The notes under the pieces were generated by a model, which had not been told where the DNA came from, searched no databases, and saw nothing but the letters and a program-made list of their open reading frames with translations. A program made the position numbers and the translations under genes. A stretch of DNA of 64,000 bases, taken from NCBI GenBank assembly GCA_002720855.1, contig PBIN01000015.1:124001-188000 (forward strand), read 5' to 3'. Shown here one piece after another: positions 1-7,295 of the stretch. This DNA is from Rhodospirillaceae bacterium (GTDB lineage Bacteria > Pseudomonadota > Alphaproteobacteria > MPNO01 > UBA2964). Every line of letters starts with the position of its first letter. Position 1 is the stretch's first letter.

Positions 1-255
1 AAAGCGGTGTTTCCACCAGGCATACAGACATTGCTTTGGTGTCGGTTCGGTCACACCATCAAGCAGGAATGCCGCCTTGATACGTGCGATTACGATCAAC
101 TCGGGCAGGCCGGACTCTTCCACCATCTCCTGCTGCATCCAGGCGCACGGATCAAAACTCTCATAGCGCATCCAGGTCGCAGCGGTCGCGCCCGCCACCA
201 GCAATACCAGCACCAGGAGTGTTTTAAAAAGTCGGGAAAATGCGCGTGCTGCCAA
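1..255 (-). CDS. 5' fragment of an exported or membrane-anchored protein
   Basis: The frame is open from a TTG at 253-255 to the window edge, giving 85 codons, so the C-terminus is missing. An AGAGG lies about 7 bases upstream of the TTG. The product begins with a basic segment followed by a hydrophobic stretch (about residues 12-30, rich in L, V and A), then WMRYESFDPCAWMQQEM, which looks like an extracytoplasmic domain behind a signal anchor. A later ATG at 169-171 would remove the whole hydrophobic segment, so the TTG is preferred. I do not recognise the family. Confidence 0.55.
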   Translation of the reverse strand, partial: MAARAFSRLFKTLLVLVLLVAGATAATWMRYESFDPCAWMQQEMVEESGLPELIVIARIKAAFLLDGVTEPTPKQCLYAWWKHRF

Positions 256-297
256 GGGGACCTCTAACCGCCTAAAACTGATTGAATTTCTGGAAGG

Positions 298-309
298 CGT
301 ACCGGTACG
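298..309. promoter_or_regulatory. 12-bp perfect palindrome CGTACCGGTACG
   Basis: A perfect palindrome sits about 43 bases upstream of the TTG start at 255, in the 145-base gap between that gene and the end of the SecD-head gene. It could be an operator. Nothing else was recognised in this gap. Confidence 0.25.
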
Positions 310-400
310 AAACGGCAACGCCCCACCCGTCAAATCGGGCCGCCGTTATGTGCCACAGCAAGGGCAGAGAGTAAAGGTAGCGGCGCCACGATGGGGAAGG

Positions 401-835
401 TTATTGGGAAGGAGGCAATAAGAGGGCGTCTCGAATTGCCTCGGCTTCCTTCTTTGTCATCGAATTTAAGATGACAACGCCGCCCAAACCAGCATCGCGA
501 ACGATCGGATCGATTATTGTCCGGCCATGTAATGTAAGCCTAAAGCGTTTGCCAATATTTTCTTTTGTCATTCTAAAATAGGCATCATCGCCCTTTTTCG
601 TAAAATCAAAACTCACGTAATAACCCGTTTGAGTAGGGTTATTCGCCGTCCAATTTTTCGAAAATTTTAGTGCCGCGGCCGAGGCAACGGTCGAACTATT
701 TAGCTCGATTGGCGAACCAACTGTCGGAACAAAACGGATAACGCTCTTTTTGTGATCTGAAGCACCAGCGATGCCGACAAAGAGCAAGAACAGCGTAGTA
801 ATGGGTATGGCGGTGAGTGACCGGGGATGAAGCAT
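401..835 (-). CDS. Exported stand-alone SecD P1-head-like domain protein
   Basis: 144 residues. Residues 1-26 form a signal peptide ending GIAGAS. The rest resembles the P1 head subdomain of SecD/SecDF: a strand-rich first half, then SFDFTKKGDDAYFRMT, then GKRFRLTLHGRTIIDPIV, an AGLGGVVIL strand and a closing helix TKKEAEAIRDALLL. This matches the family pattern of F..LT..N.GK..A..LdG.v...P.i followed by an FT..EA..L helix. The 12 SecD membrane helices are absent, so it cannot be a translocase motor by itself. Such free-standing heads occur as secreted proteins of unknown role. The domain call is inferred from motif spacing. Confidence 0.6.
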   Translation of the reverse strand: MLHPRSLTAIPITTLFLLFVGIAGASDHKKSVIRFVPTVGSPIELNSSTVASAAALKFSKNWTANNPTQTGYYVSFDFTKKGDDAYFRMTKENIGKRFRLTLHGRTIIDPIVRDAGLGGVVILNSMTKKEAEAIRDALLLPPSQ

Positions 836-950
836 CGGTTCTGGCTCTAAAGTTTATTACTGAATCTGATCACAAGTTATATAGGTATTTAATATGGTGC
901 AGTGACAGGGTGCCATGGACAATCGAGCGACCAAAACACAGCCAAGCTTA

Positions 951-1214
951 CTATACATCCGGTCGAAAATGCCCCGGCCCGTGTTCTTTCTCCTTGAAGA
1001 ACCGTAAGCCGGTGAGTTCCATGTGATTGACGACGTGCTGCGCCCAGGCACTGAAATCGTCTTCCGTGAAATGGTCGCGCCTGTTGGGGCGGTGTTTGAA
1101 GTTCTGCGCCAGCGCATAACGGATGACGAAAAGCAGATGCTCGCGTTCCGCCTCAATCAGCTCTTGTTCTTTTTTTGTGTTCGCCACGTATGTGTCTTCT
1201 GCCTGCCGTTTCAT
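951..1214 (-). CDS. Small hypothetical alpha-helical protein
   Basis: 87 residues, rich in charged amino acids and predicted mostly helical (KKEQELIEAEREHLLFVIRY near the N-terminus, HVVNHMELTGLRFF near the C-terminus). It has no signal peptide or membrane segment. The ATG at 1212-1214 is preferred to a TTG at 1250, whose upstream AGGA is only two bases away. An overlapping reading frame at 857-1156 on the same strand has poor composition and was rejected. I do not recognise the family, and a real gene is likely but not certain. Confidence 0.45.
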   Translation of the reverse strand: MKRQAEDTYVANTKKEQELIEAEREHLLFVIRYALAQNFKHRPNRRDHFTEDDFSAWAQHVVNHMELTGLRFFKEKEHGPGHFRPDV

Positions 1215-1346
1215 GACATCGGTGATAGCAGCCGAACAAAACAGGAACAAGTTCCTAAAAGGAAAAATACCGCATATTATCCACAGTTTATGGTATTTTT
1301 ACCACCTATTAAAAACTAAGTTAGCAGCTCTGCTACCGGGGGTGGA

Positions 1347-2000
1347 TTAGAAGTGGACAATAAATGCCCAGCCTTTGACGCGTTCGAAAAATCCCGAAGG
1401 CGGTTTCTGATATTTGCCATTAGGGTAGTAACATAAGTAGTGCAGGTCGAGAAAACCGGTCGGCAAATCAACACAAAGGGTCCAACTATTGCCACCGGAA
1501 CGAATATTCTTCCCGTCTTTGGAACGCCAAAAATCGAACTTGGTCCTTTTGGACAAACCCACTTTAGGAATCCGATCGATATACTTGGGCACCAATTGTT
1601 CCAGAGAGATCGGTGGTTGCTTTTCGTCCCGCGAAAAAGACTTAATTGCCGTTATTAAGGGCTGGCTTCTGACGACGAATTTTTCAAACTCCGCCAGCTG
1701 AACTGACCAACTTATACTTCCCGAAATCCAGAATGACACCGGAAGCAGACAAATAGTTAACAGCATTAATATACAAATCTTTTGTGCTGCAATGGATTTG
1801 AAGGAAAATGGGAATGCAAATACGAAAACGAAGGCACAAAAAATAAAAATGTACACGCAGAAAATCCAAGCAATCATGGAGAGAATATCTCCCCCACCAT
1901 CGCCATCAGGCTGAAGTGAAGACCAGGTTGCGATGGGGGGAACTGCGCACCAGAAAGCTGCATGTGCGAGAGCGAGTAATACGATCGTCCGTTTTTTCAT
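1347..2000 (-). CDS. Membrane protein with periplasmic tail, paralogue of the 2730-3389 product
   Basis: 217 residues from the ATG at 2000, which has GGAG nine bases upstream; a GTG at 2006 would sit too close to it. There are three hydrophobic helices: about residues 5-30, 40-66 and 75-100. A soluble tail follows with SQPLITAIKSF, then LEQLVPKYIDRIPKVG, a pattern also seen in pseudopilin-like periplasmic domains (L..LVP.Y...IP). The product at 2730-3389 has the same length, topology and central motif, so the two are diverged duplicates. They flank an unrelated exported protein on the same strand. Function unknown. Confidence 0.7.
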   Translation of the reverse strand: MKKRTIVLLALAHAAFWCAVPPIATWSSLQPDGDGGGDILSMIAWIFCVYIFIFCAFVFVFAFPFSFKSIAAQKICILMLLTICLLPVSFWISGSISWSVQLAEFEKFVVRSQPLITAIKSFSRDEKQPPISLEQLVPKYIDRIPKVGLSKRTKFDFWRSKDGKNIRSGGNSWTLCVDLPTGFLDLHYLCYYPNGKYQKPPSGFFERVKGWAFIVHF

Positions 2001-2103
2001 AAGCACCTACTCCGGTGTTAATGAACCAACGGCCCCTCCGTATTCAATCTGTAGATGAGAGGCTAACGCCAATCACGCTGTCATTCAAAAGAATTCGGCG
2101 GTG

Positions 2104-2724
2104 CTATTTCGCCGGCTCAAGGTCAGCGGGTACGGTGCTCTCGTTTGATTTCTTCTTTGCAACACCCAAAGCCGCCAAACCGACAAAAAAGAGACTCCCA
2201 TTGGCATTAGCGGCCTTTTTGGAACTCGATGAACTGATCAGCGAAACCGTCATTTTCTGGAAGTAGGCGACCGTTGATTTTGTATACCGGACAGCGCCGC
2301 CCGACCATCGCGCTTCCCGCTCACTAACAAAAACGGTCATAGATTTATGGGAAACCCGTTTGGGATCCGATAACTTATATGTCACGTCTGGCGCTGCTCT
2401 GGCCTGGAGTTGACGGAACGCAATTTCCTTGCCTCTTTTGAACATCTCGAAATTGGGGGTCGTCGGCGCAAAAATAATATAGCTGACCTCCGAACCGATG
2501 ACACAGGCCGGTCTCTGGCAATTGAAGGAATGTACCCGGTGCTGCGGCAGATATCGGTAGTCAAAACCACCGACCGAAATCGGCGGCTTCTGTTTCTGAG
2601 CGTCCTGCGCCAGGGACGACGCCCCCCACAAGAGCATCAGCATAAACGCCAAACTGGCCCATATCGCGGATGGCAAAACACCAATTTTATTTTTTATCAC
2701 ATGACAAATCCCTGTACCCATCAT
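2104..2724 (-). CDS. Hypothetical exported protein
   Basis: 206 residues with a long signal peptide (hydrophobic about residues 20-37, cleavage near SSLAQ at 39). The mature part has two cysteines close together (FNCQRPACVIG), which could form a disulfide, and a hydrophobic C-terminal patch SLFFVGLAALGVA near residues 178-190, possibly a second membrane segment. The ATG lies five bases after the stop of the 2730-3389 gene, and the 1347-2000 gene follows about 100 bases downstream, so the three probably share a transcript. I do not recognise the family. Confidence 0.6.
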   Translation of the reverse strand: MMGTGICHVIKNKIGVLPSAIWASLAFMLMLLWGASSLAQDAQKQKPPISVGGFDYRYLPQHRVHSFNCQRPACVIGSEVSYIIFAPTTPNFEMFKRGKEIAFRQLQARAAPDVTYKLSDPKRVSHKSMTVFVSEREARWSGGAVRYTKSTVAYFQKMTVSLISSSSSKKAANANGSLFFVGLAALGVAKKKSNESTVPADLEPAK

Positions 2725-2729
2725 CGACC

Positions 2730-3389
2730 TTACCAGCCCACGTAATGGTAAAACCAGTTTCCGACCTTCTTCTTAAGTCCTGTCTGCTGCGTCGTGTAGT
2801 TGCCATCGGGCCGGTACCGCAGCTCAAGAAAAGAACCCATATATTGGGAAAGGTCGATATATAAATACCACCGATCCACCGCGATAAATTTTATGCCGGG
2901 ATCGTCGGGGCGATGAATTTTAAAATCCGGAAACGCTCCCATGCCGGTTTTAGGAATAGCCGAGATGTATTTTGGCACAAGGTCGGAAAGCTGCGTCGGC
3001 AAACGATTTTCCGCTTCAGCAAATTTATCGATGGCATCGGTGAGCGGTTTGCTGCGTTCAACAAGTTGATCAAGCGACGACCAGTATACCGTATCGGCGG
3101 CGGTTTTTCCCAGCGAGCCGATCCCAAAAATGGAAAGCACCGTCAAGAGAGTCAATGCAAATGGACGCCGTAGGGATTTATGACCCGATGCGATAAGCAA
3201 CATGCAAAAACAGAAGGCCACCCCCAGAAAGCACAGCAGCACCCAGATCCAGGTAAACACCATAACTATCCACCGCGCATCGCTGCCGAACGGCTGAAAA
3301 AGCAGCCAGGTTAGGCCGACAAAAAGCAAAAAGAAAAACAGGCCAGGCGCGAGCGCCACCAGAAAAATAGTGCGGTTTGTCCAATCCAT
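2730..3389 (-). CDS. Membrane protein with periplasmic tail, first of a paralogous pair
   Basis: 219 residues. Hydrophobic helices lie at about residues 7-32, 40-66 and 77-98, followed by a soluble tail containing ERSKPLTDAIDKFAEAENRL and then LSDLVPKYISAIPKTG. This block aligns with that of the 1347-2000 product (SQPLITAIKSF and LEQLVPKYIDRIPKVG). The C-terminal halves of both are rich in aromatic residues and end in a similar YP/RPDGNY-type turn. It is the first gene of a three-gene minus-strand run. Function unknown; the tail may sense or bind something outside the cell. Confidence 0.7.
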   Translation of the reverse strand: MDWTNRTIFLVALAPGLFFFLLFVGLTWLLFQPFGSDARWIVMVFTWIWVLLCFLGVAFCFCMLLIASGHKSLRRPFALTLLTVLSIFGIGSLGKTAADTVYWSSLDQLVERSKPLTDAIDKFAEAENRLPTQLSDLVPKYISAIPKTGMGAFPDFKIHRPDDPGIKFIAVDRWYLYIDLSQYMGSFLELRYRPDGNYTTQQTGLKKKVGNWFYHYVGW

Positions 3390-3510
3390 TCAAGCCAACC
3401 GAACTGACTAAAACACGGAATGATCGTAGAACCTCCTCGTTCCATTTGCTACTGTTGGTATGTAAGTCAAGATAGACTCTAGCGTAAGACAGACGGGAGC
3501 ATTCAGGGGC

Positions 3511-3921
3511 TTGCTCAAAAAGCTTCTATTGGATTTTCGGTTAATTATCGGGCTCATCATAGCGCCGATTCTCCTGCCGTTGTCGTTAGACGGCGTTGTT
3601 TCCGGAAGCGTCTTTAGTCACCCAATAATATTTGTAAATAGCTACGGCATCTTTCTCGTATTTGTTTTGCCGCCCCATCTTTTAATAGGTAGCGGTAAAC
3701 TGCGCCTTCTTGGGAAAGGTGGAATACTTTCCTATACGCTCCTTGGGTTGTTGCTTGGCTGGCTATTCATGTATTTGCTCCTTTTCAATGTTAAGGATGT
3801 CGACCCGTTGACTTTTGCCATAGCCTTCATGGGCGGTATCTCTATGGCATCACATGTAATCTTTTTCTGGTTCATCGTCGTCTGGCGCAACCCGCATTTT
3901 GGGTATGTTGCAACCAAATGA
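3511..3921 (+). CDS. Four-helix membrane protein ending in NPHFGYV
   Basis: 136 residues from a TTG at 3511, with GGAG 11 bases upstream and a nearer AGGGG; no ATG is available in frame. There are four hydrophobic helices (about residues 10-30, 40-60, 70-92 and 100-125) and a short tail WRNPHFGYVATK. The same tail, CNPDFGYV, ends the product at 4545-5015, so these two are distant paralogues. It is the first gene of a tight cassette, and its stop overlaps the next ATG by four bases (ATGA). Function unknown. Confidence 0.6.
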   Translation: MLKKLLLDFRLIIGLIIAPILLPLSLDGVVSGSVFSHPIIFVNSYGIFLVFVLPPHLLIGSGKLRLLGKGGILSYTLLGLLLGWLFMYLLLFNVKDVDPLTFAIAFMGGISMASHVIFFWFIVVWRNPHFGYVATK

Positions 3922-4544
3922 GCGACGACAAGCCAACATACGAGTTTCACTATCCACGTTTTTCGAATTTCCTTTTCGGTACGTTCCTGTGCGGGTTCGC
4001 TGTTCTGCCCTCCTTTGTGGAATACACAACCATCCTTCCGGAATTCATTATGTTCCTGCTTAGAGGGGGCTGTCTGATCGGTGGATTATATTGCTTTAGG
4101 CGCGTACTCCGGAAAAAACCTGTTATGACGATTACCCAGGATGGCATTTTTCACAGCACACAAATGCGCCGCGCGACGCCCTGGTCAGAGATCGAGTCAA
4201 TCGGTTTTGAGTCTGAAACAGGAGAGGACTGCACTGAGGTTTCTTATTTCCGGTTATCCCTCAAAAACAGCGAGATGTACCGTCGTCCTAAGCCCGCCCT
4301 AATCGAAGCATTCGCTATACTGTGTCGGGGAGGAAAAGTACCGCCAATTGAAATTTACGCCAATGAGTTCCGCGAAGACGCAGAAGAGGTCTACAAAGTC
4401 TTGGTCGCTTTCGGACCCGATTTACCGTCGGAAGCCCATGAAAAACTGGGACCCGAAAGCCAAAAAGAAGAAAATTTCGATTGGTGGGGTATCATTATTT
4501 GGGTCGTATTCGCCGCGCTCTTCTTCTGGCCAATTTTGGACTAA
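3918..4544 (+). CDS. STM3941-like membrane protein with a PH-like domain
   Basis: 208 residues. Two hydrophobic helices lie at about residues 16-35 and 40-58. A beta-rich domain follows, starting KKPVMTITQDGIFHSTQ and continuing with PWSEIESIGFE, the usual opening of STM3941/PH-like membrane-associated domains. Acidic residues follow, and a C-terminal helix WWGIIIWVVFAALFFWP ends the protein. It starts inside the stop of the previous gene (ATGA), and the next gene begins on the base after its own stop, so translation is probably coupled. The family's role is unknown. The domain call is inferred from the strand pattern. Confidence 0.6.
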   Translation: MSDDKPTYEFHYPRFSNFLFGTFLCGFAVLPSFVEYTTILPEFIMFLLRGGCLIGGLYCFRRVLRKKPVMTITQDGIFHSTQMRRATPWSEIESIGFESETGEDCTEVSYFRLSLKNSEMYRRPKPALIEAFAILCRGGKVPPIEIYANEFREDAEEVYKVLVAFGPDLPSEAHEKLGPESQKEENFDWWGIIIWVVFAALFFWPILD

Positions 4545-5015
4545 ATGGCGGACAAAAAGCCACCTAAGAAGATTAATCGCCACGCCGAATGGGGGTTTAT
4601 TTTGGCGCCGCTTATTGGCCCAACAGCTGTTGTAATTTTTCACATCGTCTTTAAGTCATTCGATGACCACTACCTCCGCTCGACCTTCCATATTTTAGGA
4701 TGGCCATTCTTCATCATACCGTCGTATGTCCTGACGGTTGTATTTGGCCTGCCTGTTCACATTATTCTCAAAAGAAAGAGGTTTAACCTCACCACCACAA
4801 AATGGATGGCGTTCTACATCGCTTATGGCGGGTTGGTCGGCTCGTTATTCCTGTGGCCGTTTATCGACCATCCAATTGACAGCGCTGGTATGATTTTTGG
4901 CATCAACACCTCAATCATGGGAGCAATTTCCGGTTTTTCAATGTGGTTGATTGGCGTTCGATGCAATCCCGATTTTGGGTATGTAAATGACAGCGATCAG
5001 GGACAGACTCAATGA
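4545..5015 (+). CDS. Four-helix membrane protein ending in NPDFGYV
   Basis: 156 residues with a basic N-terminus (KKPPKKINRH) and four hydrophobic helices at about residues 17-37, 48-73, 90-106 and 113-137. It then ends in VRCNPDFGYVNDSDQGQTQ. The CNPDFGYV block and overall topology match the 3511-3921 product. The ATG follows directly on the TAA of the previous gene and its own stop overlaps the next start by four bases. Function unknown. Confidence 0.6.
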   Translation: MADKKPPKKINRHAEWGFILAPLIGPTAVVIFHIVFKSFDDHYLRSTFHILGWPFFIIPSYVLTVVFGLPVHIILKRKRFNLTTTKWMAFYIAYGGLVGSLFLWPFIDHPIDSAGMIFGINTSIMGAISGFSMWLIGVRCNPDFGYVNDSDQGQTQ

Positions 5016-5236
5016 GTGGTATTTCGTACCTTTTGAGCAGGACAATTGACATGCTCCGCAACCTGAACAACAGGTTGACCCATGTGCGTTGTCCGAAGTG
5101 TGGTCTCTATTCCGCCACGTGGAAAGGCGGATTAGGCGTCAATGCCGATCGAGGGCTACCAAATTACATTTATCACTGCAAAAGCTGCGGCAACACATTT
5201 GTCAAACCGGAGGCGGACCGTCGCCTCAGATACTGA
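5012..5236 (+). CDS. Small zinc-ribbon protein
   Basis: 74 residues with two CxxC pairs, VRCPKCGLY (about residues 27-30) and YHCKSCGNTF (about 55-58). This is the spacing of a zinc ribbon resembling rubredoxin-type or Ogr-like knuckles. It starts inside the stop of the preceding membrane protein gene (ATGA). A second in-frame ATG at codon 14 could be used instead. The fold suggests nucleic-acid or protein binding, but no specific family is recognised. Confidence 0.6.
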   Translation: MSGISYLLSRTIDMLRNLNNRLTHVRCPKCGLYSATWKGGLGVNADRGLPNYIYHCKSCGNTFVKPEADRRLRY

Positions 5237-5257
5237 CTTCAAGGCAATTCTCTATTT

Positions 5258-5875
5258 TTAACCCACCGGCAATCCCGGTTCGGCACCCTCGGGCAGTTGC
5301 ACATCGAATGTGGCAAGCAATATCGCGGTGGCTGAGTACGCCCCCATCAGCGCAATAAGATCGACCAGCGTGCCGCGCTCAAACGCTTTGCTGGCGCGAA
5401 CGAAGGTTTCGGAATCCAGCGCATGGGTCTGAAACAACTGGCGGCCGATCTCAATCAACACAGCATGGGTTTCTGGCAGGCCATCGGTTGGCCGGCGATG
5501 GCGTATGATATCGATGGTCTCCGGCGGCAGCCCGACCCGAAGCCCCTCTTTTTCGTGGGCGCACCATTCGAACTGCGCATCGTGCTCGCGCGCCGTGATG
5601 AGGATCGCGACCTCGCGCTCCTGCTCGGTGTAGTCGGCCCCGTGACGCAGATAATGTTGCGCGGGTGCAGCAAGGCCTGAAAGTTTTTTGGAATGCAGCC
5701 TGATGCCACCCGGCCCATACAGCCCGGCGAGCGACTTGCCGGCGGCCGGGTCGATCTTGACATGTGCGTCATAAACCACGCGCGCTGCCTCATCGAGATC
5801 GTCGCGGTTGGGCAATGGCACGCGCGAGCGGCTATCAGGCAGAACATCGGGCGGAAAATCCTTACTGTCGGTCAT
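5258..5875 (-). CDS. Carboxymuconolactone decarboxylase family protein
   Basis: 205 residues. The AhpD/CMD core lies at about residues 60-140: LSGLAAPAQHYLRHG, then TEQEREVAILITARE, then QFEWCAHEKEGLRVGLP. This last block corresponds to the E.xWC.H helix that carries the active residues. Only one cysteine is present where AhpD peroxidases have CxxC, so a redox role is less likely than a decarboxylase- or lactone-type activity. Such proteins often sit in aromatic or heterocycle catabolic clusters, which fits the neighbourhood. The exact substrate is unknown. It is transcribed away from the MetE-like gene. Confidence 0.8.
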   Translation of the reverse strand: MTDSKDFPPDVLPDSRSRVPLPNRDDLDEAARVVYDAHVKIDPAAGKSLAGLYGPGGIRLHSKKLSGLAAPAQHYLRHGADYTEQEREVAILITAREHDAQFEWCAHEKEGLRVGLPPETIDIIRHRRPTDGLPETHAVLIEIGRQLFQTHALDSETFVRASKAFERGTLVDLIALMGAYSATAILLATFDVQLPEGAEPGLPVG

Positions 5876-5975
5876 GTGGGTTTAGCTCCGTAAAAGAGGG
5901 CATCGCAGGCGATATTGTCCGGATGATAGCAACGCGTTGCGATTATTCCAAAAGGGCTGGGTTTTTGTCATCTGG

Positions 5976-6113
5976 ATGAGCGGGTTCCTGCACCTGCCGG
6001 AAGTCACGTATGTGATTATTTTCATCTGGCTGATGATTACCGGGTTGGAACGGCTTAGTATCGACCATGCGATTGCCCCGAAGTTGGGGCCACGTGACGA
6101 CTGTTTGGGGTAG
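5976..6113 (+). other. Short open frame with one membrane helix, possible gene remnant
   Basis: 45 codons starting ATG AGC GGG, ending five bases before the MetE-like ATG. The same frame is open back to 5886. It encodes a hydrophobic stretch VTYVIIFIWLMITG followed by LERLSIDHAIAPKLG, reminiscent of the last helix and tail of an ABC permease. No convincing ribosome binding site precedes the ATG. It may be the 3' relic of a deleted membrane protein gene, a small membrane protein, or chance. Confidence 0.25.
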
Positions 6114-6118
6114 ACCAT

Positions 6119-7294
6119 ATGAAAACCAGCACGGACCGCATTCTCACCACGCATGTCGGGAGCCTGCCTCGACCGCTTGATCTCTTCGATATGCTCACCG
6201 CCGAGGACCAAAATCAGCCGCATGATGCTGACGCGCTTGAGAGACGGGTTGCAGAAGCCGTCCGCGACGTTGTCGCCAAACAGGTCGATTGCGGTATCGA
6301 TACTGTCTCGGACGGCGATATGGGGAAAATCTCCTATACTTTCTATGTCCGGCACCGGCTATCCAATATCAATCCGGGAGCACCACCGGGCGCAGAGATT
6401 CCCAAGGATAATGCCAACCTCGATATTATCGAACACCCTGAGTTCGAAGCCCGCGTCAAAAAACAGCGTGGCGGCTGGGGATTACAATATGGCCGCCCTT
6501 GGGTGGTGGGCCCTCTCGCCTATGTCAATGAAGAGCCCCTCAACCGCGATCTTACGCACCTGAAAGCCGCAATAGACCAAAGCGCGCCAACAGAAGCCTT
6601 TATGACGGCCGCATCGCCGGGTGTATTGAGTAAATTCGTGCCGGACGATTACTACAAAAACGAAGAAAGCTATATCGCCGCCATGGCGGATGCCATGAAA
6701 ACGGAATACGAAGCGATCCATAAAGCGGGAATTATCCTGCAGATCGACTGTCCGGATTTTGGCTCGGCGCGCCATAATCAATACAAAGACCTGACCGATG
6801 ATGAGTTTCTCAAAATCGCCTGGCGTAATATGGAAGCGGTCAATGCCGCGACAGCCAATATCCCACCAGAAGCGATGCGGCTTCATGTCTGCTGGGGCAA
6901 TTATGAAGGCCCGCACAATCACGATTTCCCGCTGGCAAAAATCTTTCCGGTTTTGATGGCAGCGCGCCCTGCGGCGATTCTGTTTGAAGGCGCCAACCCA
7001 CGTCACGAACATGAATGGGAAGATATCAAGGGGATGGAAATACCCGATCACAAGATTTTCATTCCAGGCGTTATCGATTCGACCAGTAATTTCGTGGAGC
7101 ACCCAAAACTGATTGCACAACGGCTTTGCAATTGGGGGGGCGTTGTCGGGCGCGAGCGTGTGATGGCGGGCTCCGATTGCGGCTTCGGTACCTTCGCGCG
7201 ACTTGAGCCTCAGGTTACTGCGGACGTCGTCTGGTCAAAATTCAGGTGCATGGCCGAAGGGGCTGCAATCGCGACCGACCGGCTGTGGTCATAG
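6119..7294 (+). CDS. MetE-like zinc methyltransferase homologue
   Basis: 391 residues, the size of the catalytic C-terminal half of cobalamin-independent methionine synthase without its N-terminal domain. It opens RILTTHVGSLPRP. The zinc-ligand positions are visible as H256 and C258 (LHVCWGNYEGPH), E290 (FEGANPRHEHEW) and C354 (GSDCGFGTF). The family moves methyl or alkyl groups to or from thiols; it includes core MetE proteins and epoxyalkane:coenzyme M transferase relatives. A GGGGTAG lies upstream of the ATG. It is convergent with the ACMSD-like gene, with one base between the stops. The thiol substrate cannot be read from sequence. Confidence 0.8.
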   Translation: MKTSTDRILTTHVGSLPRPLDLFDMLTAEDQNQPHDADALERRVAEAVRDVVAKQVDCGIDTVSDGDMGKISYTFYVRHRLSNINPGAPPGAEIPKDNANLDIIEHPEFEARVKKQRGGWGLQYGRPWVVGPLAYVNEEPLNRDLTHLKAAIDQSAPTEAFMTAASPGVLSKFVPDDYYKNEESYIAAMADAMKTEYEAIHKAGIILQIDCPDFGSARHNQYKDLTDDEFLKIAWRNMEAVNAATANIPPEAMRLHVCWGNYEGPHNHDFPLAKIFPVLMAARPAAILFEGANPRHEHEWEDIKGMEIPDHKIFIPGVIDSTSNFVEHPKLIAQRLCNWGGVVGRERVMAGSDCGFGTFARLEPQVTADVVWSKFRCMAEGAAIATDRLWS

Positions 7295-7295
7295 A

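Noticed and set aside
857-1156. Open frame of 99 codons on the minus strand overlapping the 951-1214 gene
   Set aside because: Composition is rich in S, R and T with no sensible fold. The other frame has natural charged-helix composition.
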